DNA of 64,000 nucleotides from JAEMQF01 sp963850525 (lineage in GTDB: Bacteria > Pseudomonadota > Gammaproteobacteria > Burkholderiales > Burkholderiaceae_C). Within the stretch, counting starts at the first letter, position 1, and the number at the start of each line of letters is the position of its first letter. Position numbers and translations under genes: made by a program. The notes beneath the pieces were generated by a model. That model had not been told where the DNA came from. It did not search any database and saw only the letters and a program-made list of their open reading frames with translations. Below are positions 31,165-40,835 of this stretch, piece after piece. Location: the NCBI GenBank assembly GCA_963850525.1, contig CAWKLQ010000004.1, positions 1,054,001-1,118,000 of the forward strand. The letters are read 5' to 3'.

Positions 31165-33489
31165 TCAGTGCGCGCTGTCGGCGGCGGCCGGGCTCGCCGC
31201 TGCCGCAGGGCCGTCGCCCAACGCGAGTTTGGAAAATGATAACGAAACTTGTGCACCGTGCGCCGGCCCGGCTTGCGCGCCGCCGCTGCCGGCCTGGCCG
31301 AGGTTGGCGATGCGCACGCGCGCGCCGTGTTCGTCGGCAATCTTTTTCACGACGGCCAATCCCAGGCCCGTGCCTTTGCTCTTGGTCGTGACATAGGGTT
31401 CAAAGGCACGCTGCAAGACCAGTTCCGGGAATCCGGGGCCATTGTCGATGACTTGCAGGCGCACTGCGCGTGGCTCGCCGCGTTCGTTACGCGATGTTTC
31501 GGTGTTGACCCGAACCCGGCCGTCGCCGCGCTCGGCCACCGCATCCAAGGCGTTTTGCACGAGGTTGTGAACGATCTGGCGCAGCTGCGTGCCGTCGCCC
31601 AGGATCGCGGGCAGGTTTTCGTCGAGGTCGGCGTGCAGCCGGTCGGCGTCTTGCGCGGTCGCATACAGGCCGAGGACTTCGCTGATCAACGCGTTCAGAT
31701 CGAGCGGCACCATCACGGCGGCGGGCAGGCGCGCGTAGTCGCGAAACTCGTTGACCAGCGTCTTCATCGCCTGAACCTGGTTCACGATGGTGCTCACCGA
31801 GCGGATCAGCATCGCCTGGTCGGCGCCGCTCAGTTTGGATTCGAGCTTGAACTGCAGCCGCTCGGCGGAGAGCTGGATCGGCGTCAGCGGGTTTTTGATC
31901 TCGTGCGCGAGGCGGCGCGCGACTTCGCTCCACGCCAGGCTGCGCTGCGCCGAAACGATGTCGGTGATGTTGTCGAAGACGAGCAGGCGCGCGCCCATCG
32001 GCATCGGTGCGCCGCGCACGAGCAGGGTCATGCCGTGCGCCGGCTCAGTGCCGCGCGCGCCCGGTGCGACCTGAGCGCCCGGTGCGCCCGGAGTGGCAAG
32101 TTCGAACGACTCCTGCCAGTGCGCCTGTTCTTCCGCCGCCGCGCTGCCTGCGTGCATCTCGAAACGTTGTTCGATCGCCTTGCCGAATTCGGCGAGGCCG
32201 GGCACTTCGTCCAGGCGGCGGCGCCGGTAGGTCGCCAAGGGAAGGCGCAAGATGCGCGTCGCGCCCGGATTCACGTTGTCGATGCGGCCCTTGCTGTCGA
32301 ACACGACGACGCCGGTGCTGAGGTTGTCCAGAATCGTTTGCAGCTCGGCGCGCGCGCCTTCGACCTGCACGACGCTGCGTTGCACGAGGCCGCGCGCGTC
32401 GGCGAGTTGCTGCGTCATTTCGGCAAACGATCGCGTCAGGCCGCCGAGTTCGTCGCGCGACGCGAACACCGGCTTGGCGCTCAGGTCGCCGCGCGCCACC
32501 TGGCGCACGCCTTCGGCGAGCAGCAGCAGCGGTCGTGCGAGCTGGTTGCCCAAGAGGGCGGCGAGCAGCACCGCGGCAAACACGGCGAGCACCAGCGCCA
32601 GGGTGAGCGTGCCGACGTACATGCGGCGCAAGCCGTCGCGCGCCAAGGCGCGCTGCTGATACTCGCGGTACGCCGACTGCACCGCCAGCGCATTCGCCGC
32701 CAGCGCGGGCGGCAAGGCCTGCGTGACGAGCAGAAAGCGCTCCTGCTCGCCCAGCGCGAATTCGCGACCCGGGATCAGCGCCAGCGCGCGCACCCGCGCA
32801 CTGATTGCCGCCGCCGGATTGTCTTCGTCAAGGCCTTCGAGCTGACTGACGACGCGGTTCAGGCGCGCCTGGCGCAACATCGCCGGTGTGGGCCGATCGG
32901 GCAGCAGCGAAGCCGCCGAGCCGCCCGCCGCCACCAGCGTCTGGCCGGCCGGGCCGGTGATGGCGACGTCTTGCGCCTCGAGCCGCTCGCGCAGCCGCTC
33001 CAGCGCCAACGGGCGCAGCAGCGTGCCCGAATCGGCAAGCGCTTCGGCAGCGGCCCGGGCGCGTTCACCGAGCTCCTTGACGCGCGCGTCGAGCGTGGCG
33101 CGCCCCAGATTCAAGCCGGCATCGAGTGCGCCTTCGACGCGCACGTCGAACCAGCTTTCGATGCTGCGCGAGACGAACTGAACGCTCACCGTATAAATGA
33201 GCACGCCCGGAATCACGCCCGCCGTGGCAAAAATCGCCGCGAGCTTGAGCAGCAGACGGCTGCCGAACTTGCGCCGGCGCAAGCGCACGAACAAACGCGC
33301 CGACGCGATCACGATCACCAGCGCCAGCAGCCCCGCAACCGTGACGTTGAGCCAGAACAGCCACAGGTAGTAGCGCTCGTAAAGCGCCGGCGAGTTGGTC
33401 GCGAACGACAACAGAAACGCGAGCACGAGCACCGCGCCGGTGACGGCGACGAGCGAGACGATCCAGGCCCAGCGCGTGGCTTTGATCAT
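31165..33489 (-). CDS. ntrY: NtrY-like sensor histidine kinase
   Basis: A 774-residue inner-membrane kinase. Two N-terminal helices, a further membrane segment and a periplasmic region come first, followed by a HAMP domain (NQLARPLLLLAEGVRQVARGDLSAKPV). A PAS-type region (LDNLSTGVVVFDSKGRIDNVNPGATRIL) precedes the HisKA box RRLAHEIKNPLTPIQLSAER with the phosphorylated His. The ATPase domain shows VQNALDAV (N box), VIDNGPGFP (G1) and SKGTGLGLAVVKK (G2). The C-terminal tail is Ala/Pro-rich. It lies between DUF4390 and the ntrX-like gene, an arrangement usual in Burkholderiales. It probably senses a redox or nitrogen signal, which is inference from the family. Confidence 0.93.
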   Translation of the reverse strand: MIKATRWAWIVSLVAVTGAVLVLAFLLSFATNSPALYERYYLWLFWLNVTVAGLLALVIVIASARLFVRLRRRKFGSRLLLKLAAIFATAGVIPGVLIYTVSVQFVSRSIESWFDVRVEGALDAGLNLGRATLDARVKELGERARAAAEALADSGTLLRPLALERLRERLEAQDVAITGPAGQTLVAAGGSAASLLPDRPTPAMLRQARLNRVVSQLEGLDEDNPAAAISARVRALALIPGREFALGEQERFLLVTQALPPALAANALAVQSAYREYQQRALARDGLRRMYVGTLTLALVLAVFAAVLLAALLGNQLARPLLLLAEGVRQVARGDLSAKPVFASRDELGGLTRSFAEMTQQLADARGLVQRSVVQVEGARAELQTILDNLSTGVVVFDSKGRIDNVNPGATRILRLPLATYRRRRLDEVPGLAEFGKAIEQRFEMHAGSAAAEEQAHWQESFELATPGAPGAQVAPGARGTEPAHGMTLLVRGAPMPMGARLLVFDNITDIVSAQRSLAWSEVARRLAHEIKNPLTPIQLSAERLQFKLESKLSGADQAMLIRSVSTIVNQVQAMKTLVNEFRDYARLPAAVMVPLDLNALISEVLGLYATAQDADRLHADLDENLPAILGDGTQLRQIVHNLVQNALDAVAERGDGRVRVNTETSRNERGEPRAVRLQVIDNGPGFPELVLQRAFEPYVTTKSKGTGLGLAVVKKIADEHGARVRIANLGQAGSGGAQAGPAHGAQVSLSFSKLALGDGPAAAASPAAADSAH

Positions 33490-33491
33490 GG

Positions 33492-34118
33492 TCAGTTGAA
33501 CGCCTGGGCGCGTTCGATTTCCAGCAGCCAGTCGGGTTGACCGCTGATGCCGATCTGGATCGGCCGAGGCAATTGCGTCGTGTCCAGGCGAAAGCTGAAC
33601 TCGAGATAGTGACGGCTGTCCTTGTCGATCTGGCCCGGCTCGACGATGCGCCAGCCCACGCTGCGCCGCACTGCGGCGAGCGCTTCGGCGCGGCTCGCGT
33701 AGCTGCGGCTCAGGCCGCCGAAGCTGACGCGGTAGTTGCCGGTGAGCGGCTGAAATGCGACGCGCCAGGTGCGTATGGCGTGTGCGATGCGCCGATCGCG
33801 CCAGTACCAGCGACTGCGAAACACATCGACCTCGGCGACGAAGTGCAGCGGAACGCCTTTGCTGAGCGCGTCTTCCGCCGCCGGCCCAAGTTCGAAGTCG
33901 ACGGCGTAACTGAGCGCGACGGCGTCGTCTTCGCGGCTCACTTCGAAGAAAGTCAACGCCGGCGTCGTGCTGCCCCAGGCTCGGCGCGCCAGCCACCACG
34001 CTGTGCCGGCGAGCAGCACGCTGCGGCGCGACACGGGCAGCGCAACGCCTGCGCGCCCGGCCGGAATGCGGCGCGCAGCCGTTGGCGATGCCGCAGCAGG
34101 GGGTGTCGGGCGAGTCAA
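33492..34118 (-). CDS. DUF4390 domain protein
   Basis: A 208-residue protein with a Tat-like or Sec N-terminus (SRRSVLLAGTAWWLARRAWG), then the DUF4390 region: FEVSREDDAVALSYAVDFELGPAAEDALSKGVPLHFVAEVDVFRSRWYWRDRRIAHAIRTWRVAF as a region, with the conserved RSRWYWRD motif. The C-terminal part ends LEIERAQAFN. It is likely periplasmic. In many Burkholderiales this gene lies between rsmB and ntrY, as here, with overlaps or gaps of only a few bases; its start overlaps the rsmB stop by four bases. No activity is known; a link to the NtrY periplasmic domain is possible. Confidence 0.9.
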   Translation of the reverse strand: MTRPTPPAAASPTAARRIPAGRAGVALPVSRRSVLLAGTAWWLARRAWGSTTPALTFFEVSREDDAVALSYAVDFELGPAAEDALSKGVPLHFVAEVDVFRSRWYWRDRRIAHAIRTWRVAFQPLTGNYRVSFGGLSRSYASRAEALAAVRRSVGWRIVEPGQIDKDSRHYLEFSFRLDTTQLPRPIQIGISGQPDWLLEIERAQAFN

Positions 34119-35488
34119 ACCGGGCGTTTCTCGATCAGGGCGTAATAAAAACCGTCGCCGGGGGAAGCCTGCCTGGGGGCGGGGTGGTCGGGCTGCGACT
34201 CATTGTCGGACAGCGGCAGCAGATGCCCTGGGGAAGTGGCGTCGCAAGGCACGGCCGCGTCGGGCTGGCGTTGCATAAAAGCGTCGATCTGGGTTTGGCC
34301 CTCGAGCTTGAAGACCGAGCAGGTGCCATAGAGCAATCTACCGCCCGGACGGAGCACGCGCCACAAGGCGTCGAGCAGGCGTGCCTGGGATTGCGCCAGA
34401 GCTTCGATGTCGGAGGCGCGGCGCAGCCAGCGAACGTCAGGATGGCGCCGCACGATGCCCGACGCGCTGCACGGCGCGTCGAGCAGGATCGCGTCGAAGG
34501 GTTCGCCGTTCCACCACGAATGCGTATCGCCCGCGTCGGCGCACACGATGCGCGCCTTCAAGCCAAGCCGATCCAAGGTTTGCGCAATGCGCGGCAGGCG
34601 CGCTGCGTCCCGGTCGAGCGCGGTCACGTCGAGGTCGGCCAGCTCGAGCAAGTGCGCGGTCTTGCCGCCGGGCGCTGCGCACGCGTCGAGCACGCGCGAG
34701 CCGGCAGGCAGACCCGAGCCCAGAAGCAGTGGCGCCGCGAGTTGCGCGGCAGCGTCTTGCACGGACACGACGCCATCGGCGAATCCCGGCAGACGCGAGA
34801 CCGTGCAGGGCTCCGCCAGCGTCACGCACGCACCACCGCGCGCGACCGCCGCCATGCCTTGTTCCGCGAGTTGCGCCACGTAGGCCTGCGGCGTGACGCG
34901 GCGCGGATTGATCCGCAAGTCCATCGGTGGGTGCCGATTCGCCGCCAGAAGGATGGCTTCTGCCTCCTGCGGCCAGTCCGCGTTCAAACGCGCTATCCAC
35001 CACGCCGGATGGTTCAGGCGCGCCGTCGGATCGCAAAGGGCTGCGGCGCTGAGGGCTTCGCGCTCACGCAAGAAGCGCCGCAGCACGGCGTTGACGAAGG
35101 CGGCGCTGCGCGGCATGTGCCGGTGCGCGCATCCGACCGCCTGATCGACGACGGTGTGCTCGGCATACGCCGTCGGCGCGCCGGGCCAGAGCAGTGACAG
35201 GGCACTGAGCAGCAGGGCGTCGACGTCGGCGGGCGGCGCCCGCGGGGCCAGCACAGCGCGCACCGCTTGCGCCGAGCCAAGCCAGCGCAGCGCGTGAAAA
35301 CTCAAGGCTTGGGTGCCGGCGCGCGCGGGAGCCGGGCAGCGCGCCAGCGCGGCGTTCAGCGATTCCCCGGCGCGCACCGCCTGGACCGCGTCGGCGCAAT
35401 GGTGCAGCAGCGTCGCCAGGGGCAGCGAAGGCGGGTGGGAGCGGCCGCCGGCGGCGCCGGGCGGGGGGGGCGTCGCGGGGGCATTCAC
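34115..35488 (-). CDS. rsmB: 16S rRNA (cytosine967-C5)-methyltransferase
   Basis: A 457-residue enzyme that methylates C967 of 16S rRNA using S-adenosylmethionine. The N-terminal NusB-like domain spans about residues 20-150 (VDQAVGCAHRHMPRSAAFVNAVLRRFLRE). The Rossmann methyltransferase domain has the SAM motif VLDACAAPGGKTAHLLEL, ALDRD, ILLDAPCSASGIVRRHPDVRW with the assisting Cys, and GTCSVF with the catalytic Cys. Both catalytic cysteines are present. It leads the run rsmB, DUF4390, ntrY, ntrX. It is divergent from folE; the start codon region is Pro/Gly-rich so the exact start is less certain. Confidence 0.95.
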   Translation of the reverse strand: MNAPATPPPPGAAGGRSHPPSLPLATLLHHCADAVQAVRAGESLNAALARCPAPARAGTQALSFHALRWLGSAQAVRAVLAPRAPPADVDALLLSALSLLWPGAPTAYAEHTVVDQAVGCAHRHMPRSAAFVNAVLRRFLREREALSAAALCDPTARLNHPAWWIARLNADWPQEAEAILLAANRHPPMDLRINPRRVTPQAYVAQLAEQGMAAVARGGACVTLAEPCTVSRLPGFADGVVSVQDAAAQLAAPLLLGSGLPAGSRVLDACAAPGGKTAHLLELADLDVTALDRDAARLPRIAQTLDRLGLKARIVCADAGDTHSWWNGEPFDAILLDAPCSASGIVRRHPDVRWLRRASDIEALAQSQARLLDALWRVLRPGGRLLYGTCSVFKLEGQTQIDAFMQRQPDAAVPCDATSPGHLLPLSDNESQPDHPAPRQASPGDGFYYALIEKRPV

Positions 35489-35554
35489 CTCACGCAGTCT
35501 ACGGGGGTTGCGCCTGCGGTACGCTTCGTCCCACTTGCTGGTCGAGGAGACGCC

Positions 35555-36283
35555 ATGTCACGCGAAGTGCCGACGCGGATATTCCGCACTGAAGAAGAGT
35601 TGTCGCGCCTGCCGGCGTCGGACCGGATTCGTTACCGGCTCGTGGGCGCGCAGTCGCGTTATCACGCCAACGACAACATCGCCGAGTTCGTTCGCGACGG
35701 CGAGCTCGACGAGCTGCGCGTGGAAGTCGAAGCAAAGATGCAGGAAGTGCTGCACGCGCTCGTGATCGACACCCAAAGCGATCACAACACGCAAGAGACG
35801 GCGCGGCGCGTCGCCAAGATGTTCATCAACGAGGTCTTCAGCGGCCGCTACCAGCCCATGCCCGCGGTGACGGAGTTCCCGAACGTCGCGCGGCTCAATG
35901 AGTTGATGATCGTCGGGCCGATCAAGGTGCGCAGTGCGTGCTCGCACCACCTGTGCCCGATCATGGGCCAGGTCTGGATCGGGATCCTGCCCAATGAACA
36001 CTCGAACCTGATCGGTCTCTCCAAATACGCGCGAATCTGCGACTGGATCATGAGCCGCCCGCAAATCCAGGAAGAGGCGGTGAAGATGTTGGCCAGTGAG
36101 CTGCAGGAGCGCGTCAAGCCCGACGGCCTGGCGATCGTCATGGAGGCGGATCACTTCTGCATGCACTGGCGCGGCGTGAAAGACGACGGCGCGATGATGA
36201 CGAACAGCGTCATGCTCGGCGCCTTTCTGCAAAACCCGACCTTGCGGCGCGAGTTTCTTTCGCTGTTGAGCAAGAAGAACTGA
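35555..36283 (+). CDS. folE: GTP cyclohydrolase I
   Basis: A 242-residue enzyme converting GTP to dihydroneopterin triphosphate, the first step of folate (and biopterin) synthesis. Zinc ligands and the active site are visible: IKVRSACSHHLCPIMGQVWIGILP, SKYARICDW, and ADHFCMHWRGVKDDGAMMTNS with the third Cys ligand and catalytic His residues. The ATG at 35555 has GAGGAGA four to five bases upstream. The N-terminal 60 residues are longer than in E. coli FolE. It is convergent with ruvB, separated by 27 bp, where GCGAG/CTCGC could form a small hairpin. Confidence 0.96.
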   Translation: MSREVPTRIFRTEEELSRLPASDRIRYRLVGAQSRYHANDNIAEFVRDGELDELRVEVEAKMQEVLHALVIDTQSDHNTQETARRVAKMFINEVFSGRYQPMPAVTEFPNVARLNELMIVGPIKVRSACSHHLCPIMGQVWIGILPNEHSNLIGLSKYARICDWIMSRPQIQEEAVKMLASELQERVKPDGLAIVMEADHFCMHWRGVKDDGAMMTNSVMLGAFLQNPTLRREFLSLLSKKN

Positions 36284-36310
36284 AGCGTCGGGCGAGCGCC
36301 TCGCGCGGCA

Positions 36311-37366
36311 TCAGGCGCTGAACAAATCCTCGCCCAGGCTCTTGGGCACGTTCAGTCCGAGGTGCCGGTACGCCGCGAGTGTGGCCACCCGACCGCGCGG
36401 CGTGCGCTGCAAGTAGCCCTGCTGGATGAGGAAGGGCTCGATCACGTCTTCGATCGTATCGCGCTCCTCGCCGATCGCCGCGGCGACGTTGTCCAGCCCC
36501 ACGGGCCCGCCGTCGAAGCGGTGGATCACGGCCTCTAACAACTTGCGGTCCATCACGTCCAGGCCTTGCGGATCGACGTCGAGCATCACCAGCGCCTTGT
36601 CGGCGACGCCCTTGTCGATGCTGCCGTTGCCCTTCACGTCAGCGAAGTCGCGCACCCGGCGCAGGAGGCGGTTCGCGATGCGCGGCGTGCCGCGCGAGCG
36701 GCGCGCGATCTCGAACACGCCTTCCACGTCGGTTTGCACCTTGAGCAGGCCGGCGGAGCGCGTCACGATTCGCGCCAGTTCTTCCGCGGTATAGAACTCC
36801 AGGCGCGTGACGATGCCGAAGCGGTCGCGCAGCGGATTCGTCAGCATGCCCGCGCGCGTCGTCGCGCCCACCAGCGTGAACGGCTGCAAGTCGAGTTTGA
36901 TGGAGCGTGCCGCCGGGCCCTCGCCGATCATGATGTCGATCTGGTAGTCCTCGAGCGCCGGGTAGAGGATTTCTTCGACGACGGGGCTCAAGCGATGGAT
37001 CTCGTCGATGAAGAGCACGTCGTTGCGCTCCAGATTCGTCAAGATCGCCGCCAGGTCTTTCGGCTTTTCCAGCACCGGCCCGGACGTCGAACGCAAGTTC
37101 ACGCCAAGTTCGTTGGCGATGATGTGCGACAGCGTCGTTTTGCCCAGGCCCGGCGGGCCGAACAGCAGCACATGGTCGAGCGCTTCGCGGCGCATCTTCG
37201 CCGCGCCGATGAAGATCTCCAACTGCTCGCGCGCCTTCACCTGACCGACGTACTCCGCGAGGCCCTTGGGGCGCAGCGCGCGCTCGATCGCTTCTTCGTT
37301 GGGCGACGCCGGCGCTGCGCTGAGGACGCGCCGTGCGGGTTCGAAGTCGTCGGTCTGGATCGCCAT
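36311..37366 (-). CDS. ruvB: Holliday junction branch-migration helicase RuvB
   Basis: A 351-residue AAA+ motor that, as hexamers with RuvA, drives branch migration at Holliday junctions. Features are Walker A LLFGPPGLGKTTLSHII, Walker B DVLFIDEIHRLSP, sensor ATTRAGMLTNPLRDRFG, and the beta-hairpin region that contacts RuvA. The C-terminal winged helix contains GYLQRTPRGRVATLAAYRHLG. The protein is full length. In many Burkholderiales ruvA and ruvB are adjacent; here the ruvA gene lies 3.5 kb upstream in the same direction, with a copper-related trio on the opposite strand between them. Confidence 0.97.
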   Translation of the reverse strand: MAIQTDDFEPARRVLSAAPASPNEEAIERALRPKGLAEYVGQVKAREQLEIFIGAAKMRREALDHVLLFGPPGLGKTTLSHIIANELGVNLRSTSGPVLEKPKDLAAILTNLERNDVLFIDEIHRLSPVVEEILYPALEDYQIDIMIGEGPAARSIKLDLQPFTLVGATTRAGMLTNPLRDRFGIVTRLEFYTAEELARIVTRSAGLLKVQTDVEGVFEIARRSRGTPRIANRLLRRVRDFADVKGNGSIDKGVADKALVMLDVDPQGLDVMDRKLLEAVIHRFDGGPVGLDNVAAAIGEERDTIEDVIEPFLIQQGYLQRTPRGRVATLAAYRHLGLNVPKSLGEDLFSA

Positions 37367-37435
37367 GCCGGATTATCGACTGCGGCGCCGACCCACCCCG
37401 CTGTCGTGGGGATGCGCGGACCGCGTTGCCCACGC

Positions 37436-37441
37436 TAGCAT
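37436..37441 (+). promoter_or_regulatory. -10-like box before the DUF2946 gene
   Basis: TAGCAT ends seven bases before the ATG at 37449, with no Shine-Dalgarno sequence between. It matches the leaderless arrangement of apaG, rpe and other genes in the window. Confidence 0.4.
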
Positions 37442-37448
37442 TCCGGCC

Positions 37449-37832
37449 ATGAAATTGCGCACCACTTCGAACTGCTGGGCAGCCTGGGCGTTTGCCCTCG
37501 CGCTGCTGCTGAAGGCGGCGATGCCGATGCTGGCGTCGGGTTCGGCGCATCTTCAAGGCAAGGCGCTGGTCGAAGTCTGCACGGTGTACGGTGTGGCGAC
37601 GCTGACGCTCGACGCGGGTGATGCAGGCCACAAAGGCGCACCCGGCCACGCCTCCGACCACTGCGCATTGAGCGGCTTGACGGCGCTGGCCGGGGTCACG
37701 CTCCAGACCACGATGCCCCCGGCGCAGCGCGCCTCGGCCGCGGGCCAAGCGATGGCCGACGCGGCGCACGTCGCCGACCGCTGCGCCACATGGATGGCGC
37801 GCCTCGAACACGCTCCACCTCACTTCGCCTGA
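37449..37832 (+). CDS. DUF2946 family protein
   Basis: A 127-residue protein with an N-terminal hydrophobic segment (WAAWAFALALLLKAAMPMLA) that may be a signal anchor. The mature part has the DUF2946 layout: a Cys in LVEVCTVYG, then GHKGAPGHASDHCALSGL with the conserved Cys/His-rich HxxxxCxxC-like cluster, and a hydrophobic C-terminal region. Members usually sit beside copper receptors and chaperones, as here, and are thought to act in copper handling, though the biochemistry is unknown. It is the first gene of a three-gene rightward module with a TonB receptor and a PCuAC protein. Confidence 0.8.
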   Translation: MKLRTTSNCWAAWAFALALLLKAAMPMLASGSAHLQGKALVEVCTVYGVATLTLDAGDAGHKGAPGHASDHCALSGLTALAGVTLQTTMPPAQRASAAGQAMADAAHVADRCATWMARLEHAPPHFA

Positions 37833-37937
37833 TTGAGCGCCACGGGCGCGAATCGCTTCTGCCTGCGTGGCGGAGCGACGCGCCGCACGTTCACCGGCCC
37901 CACCGCAAGGCGCGGCCCCCCACAGGTTGAAGACATC

Positions 37938-40253
37938 ATGCAGACCCTTTCATGGCCGGCGTGGGCACGCCGGCTGCGGTGGCGCGCCGCGATCGCGCTG
38001 GCCTTGCCCGTGGCCAGCGCGGCAGCACAAGGCGGTGACGCAACCCTCGCCGCAGTCGAAGTGAAAACGCTCGAACGTGTCAGCGTCGTCGACAATCGCC
38101 CGGCGTCGATGCCCCTGGAAATCCCGACGACCTTGCTGAGCCTCACGGGCCGGGAAATCGAACAGTCGATCAACGCCACCGACGCCGAAGACGCGCTCAA
38201 GTATTTTCCAAGCCTGCTCGTGCGTAAGCGCTACATCGGCGACCACGATCATGCGGTTCTCGCCACGCGTGCTTCCGGCACCGGCAACAGCGCGCGCTCG
38301 CTCGTCTATGCGGACGGCGTGCTGTTGTCGAACCTGCTCGGCAACGGCGCCAGCTTCACGCCGCGCTGGGCGCTCGTGACGCCCGAGGAGATCGAGCGCG
38401 TCGACGTGCTCTACGGTCCGTTTTCCGCGGCCTACCCCGGCAATTCGGCGGGGGCGATCGTCGACTTCGTGACGCGCATGCCCAAGGCCTTCGAAGGCCA
38501 CGTGAAACTCAGCGGCTCGACGCAAAACTACCAGCTGTATGCCACCGATTCGCGCTACTCGGGCGGGCAGGGCAGCGCGTCGCTGGGCAGCCGCAGCGAC
38601 GCGTGGTCATGGTGGTTCAACGTGAATCGGCTCGCGAGCCAGGCGCAGCCGCTGGGCTTTGCCAACAAACTGGTTTCGGCTGGAACCGCCGGCAGCGCCG
38701 GCACCCCGGTCACGGGGGCGGTGCCCGGCGCGAGTCCACGCAACCAGCCCTGGCTGCTGTTCGGCTCGACCGGTCAGACGCACACTGCGCAAGACCACGC
38801 CAAGCTGAAACTCGCCTATGACTTCACGCCCACGCTGCGCGCCTCGTACACGCTCGGCTACTGGGGCCACGAAGCGCAGCGCAGCGCAGAGACGTTTCTG
38901 CGCGACGCCGCCGGCAATCCGGTCTACAGCGGTGTGGTCAATGTCGACGGGCGCAGCTACACGCTCAGCCCGGCCGATCTGGCGCCGGGCCGCGTCAGCC
39001 AGGAGCACCTGGCGCATGGACTGAGCGTGAAGAGCAACACCCGCTCACACTGGGACTGGGAGATCGCGGCGAGCCTGTATGAGTACCAGCGCGATCTCGT
39101 GCGCGCGCCCACCGTGGCGCTTCCCGCAGCGCAAAGCGGCGGCGCCGGGCGCATCACCGACCTGCAAGGCACGGGCTGGAACACGCTCGCCGCCAAGGGC
39201 ATCTGGCGCCCGACAGGCAGCCAGGGCGAACACGTCGTCGAAGCCGGCGTGCAGCTCGACGCCTTTCGCTTGCGCTCGCAAGTGTCGAACACGAGCGATT
39301 GGACGGTCGGCGGCGCGGACGCGTCCCCCGCGCCGAGCACGTTTCGTGGCGATACGACGCTGCAAAGCGTCTGGGCGCAGGACGCATGGCGCTTCGCCGC
39401 CGATTGGAAGGCCGTGCTCGGCGCGCGCGTCGAACATTGGCAAGCCTTCAACGGCGCGATCAACGGCCTGAAGCTCGGCGAGCGCAGCGAAACGCATGTG
39501 TCGCCGAAAGCGGCGATCTCGTTCCAGGCGAGCCCTGAGCTGACGCTGAAGGCGTCGCTCGGGCGCGCCGTGCGCATGCCCACCGTCGCGGAGCTGTTCC
39601 AAGGTTCAGTGTCGGCGAATGTCGTGGTCAACAACGACCCGCTGTTGAAACCCGAGAGGTCCTGGACCGGTGAGCTCTCGGCCGAGCGCGACATCGGTGT
39701 GGGCACATTGCGAATCACCGCCTTCGCCGAACGCACGACCGACGCGTTGTACTCGCAGACGAACGTCACGGTGACGCCGAACGTCACCAGCATCCAGAAC
39801 ATCGACGCGATTCGCACCCTGGGTGCGGAGGTGGTGCTGCAGGCGAGCGACGTCGCCGTGAGAGGCCTGGACCTGAGCGCCAGCGTCACGTACGCCGATT
39901 CGGTGATCGCGCGCAATGACAAGTTCCCCGCCAGCGTGGGCAAGTGGCAGCCGCGCGTGCCGCAGTGGCGCGCGACGGCTCTGGCGAGTTATGCGCTGGA
40001 CGACAGTTGGTCCGCCAGCCTGGGGGTGCGCTACAGCGGCCGCCAATACGGCCAGCTTGACAGCTCCGACAGCAACGATTTCGCCTACACCGGGTTCAGC
40101 CGCTACAGCGTCGCAGACCTTCGGCTGCGCTACCGCGCGAACCGCCACTGGGTGGCGTCGATCGGTGTCGACAACCTGGGCAATCAGAGCTATTGGGCGT
40201 TTCACCCGTACCCGCAGCGCACCTTCATTGCCGAGCTGCGCCATGACTTCTGA
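37938..40253 (+). CDS. TonB-dependent receptor, likely for copper
   Basis: A 771-residue outer-membrane receptor. A signal peptide ends near ALPVASAAAQ. A plug domain follows with ALKYFPSLLVRKRYIGDHDHAVLATRASGTGNSARSLVYADGVLLSN as a region, then ERVDVLYGPFSAAYPGNSAGAIVDF. The barrel has the signature SLGRAVRMPTVAELF, and NNDPLLKPERSWTGELSAERD. It ends FIAELRHDF with the terminal Phe of outer-membrane barrels. The plug carries a DHDH cluster. A copper role (as in OprC/NosA) is inferred from the adjacent DUF2946 and PCuAC genes; another substrate is possible. Confidence 0.85.
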   Translation: MQTLSWPAWARRLRWRAAIALALPVASAAAQGGDATLAAVEVKTLERVSVVDNRPASMPLEIPTTLLSLTGREIEQSINATDAEDALKYFPSLLVRKRYIGDHDHAVLATRASGTGNSARSLVYADGVLLSNLLGNGASFTPRWALVTPEEIERVDVLYGPFSAAYPGNSAGAIVDFVTRMPKAFEGHVKLSGSTQNYQLYATDSRYSGGQGSASLGSRSDAWSWWFNVNRLASQAQPLGFANKLVSAGTAGSAGTPVTGAVPGASPRNQPWLLFGSTGQTHTAQDHAKLKLAYDFTPTLRASYTLGYWGHEAQRSAETFLRDAAGNPVYSGVVNVDGRSYTLSPADLAPGRVSQEHLAHGLSVKSNTRSHWDWEIAASLYEYQRDLVRAPTVALPAAQSGGAGRITDLQGTGWNTLAAKGIWRPTGSQGEHVVEAGVQLDAFRLRSQVSNTSDWTVGGADASPAPSTFRGDTTLQSVWAQDAWRFAADWKAVLGARVEHWQAFNGAINGLKLGERSETHVSPKAAISFQASPELTLKASLGRAVRMPTVAELFQGSVSANVVVNNDPLLKPERSWTGELSAERDIGVGTLRITAFAERTTDALYSQTNVTVTPNVTSIQNIDAIRTLGAEVVLQASDVAVRGLDLSASVTYADSVIARNDKFPASVGKWQPRVPQWRATALASYALDDSWSASLGVRYSGRQYGQLDSSDSNDFAYTGFSRYSVADLRLRYRANRHWVASIGVDNLGNQSYWAFHPYPQRTFIAELRHDF

Positions 40254-40307
40254 CCGTGCTCGCCGCATTCGCCTCAACCTGAATCAACGTCGTCAAAGGA
40301 GTGAACC

Positions 40308-40814
40308 ATGAAGCATCCATCCGTCTTTCCTCGGTGGCGCGCGCCGCTGCTGCTCGGCCTGGGCGCAGCGCTCAGCCTGGGCGCGCTGGCGCACGACTAC
40401 CGTGTGGGCGACGTGCGCGTCGGCCATCCCTACGCCACCCCGAGCCTGGCCGGGGCGAGCAGCGGCGCCGCCTACATTGCAACGTTGGAGAACACCGGCA
40501 CCACGCCGGACCGGCTGCTGCGCGCGAGCACGCCGGTGGCCGGCACGGTGGCGCTGCACCAGATGAGCGTCGACGCTGACGGCGTGATGCGAATGCGTCA
40601 GCTTGACGCCGCGGCCGTCGTTCCGGACCAGCCGATCAAGATGCGGCCTGGCCTGGGAATGCACTTCATGCTCAGCGAACTCAGGCAGCCGCTGACGGAA
40701 GGGCAGAGCTTTCCGATGACACTCGAGTTCGAGCGCGGCGGCAAGGTCGAAGTGAAGGTGGTCGTGCAAGTTCCCAAGCCGCGGCGCGTGGAAGCCGAAG
40801 CGCACAAACACTGA
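40308..40814 (+). CDS. PCuAC-type periplasmic copper chaperone
   Basis: A 168-residue periplasmic protein. The signal peptide ends at LSLGALA|HDYR. The PCuA(C) copper-binding pattern HxM...M...HxM is visible: LHQMSVDADGVMRMRQL and MRPGLGMHFMLSEL, with spacing close to the family consensus H(M)X10MX21HXM. Such chaperones bind Cu(I) and pass it to cytochrome oxidase or other targets. It lies 54 bp after the TonB receptor in the same direction. The C-terminal KPRRVEAEAHKH is a polar tail with His residues. AAGGAG precedes the ATG. Confidence 0.9.
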   Translation: MKHPSVFPRWRAPLLLGLGAALSLGALAHDYRVGDVRVGHPYATPSLAGASSGAAYIATLENTGTTPDRLLRASTPVAGTVALHQMSVDADGVMRMRQLDAAAVVPDQPIKMRPGLGMHFMLSELRQPLTEGQSFPMTLEFERGGKVEVKVVVQVPKPRRVEAEAHKH

Positions 40815-40835
40815 GCCCGACCAGGCTCGCCGCAG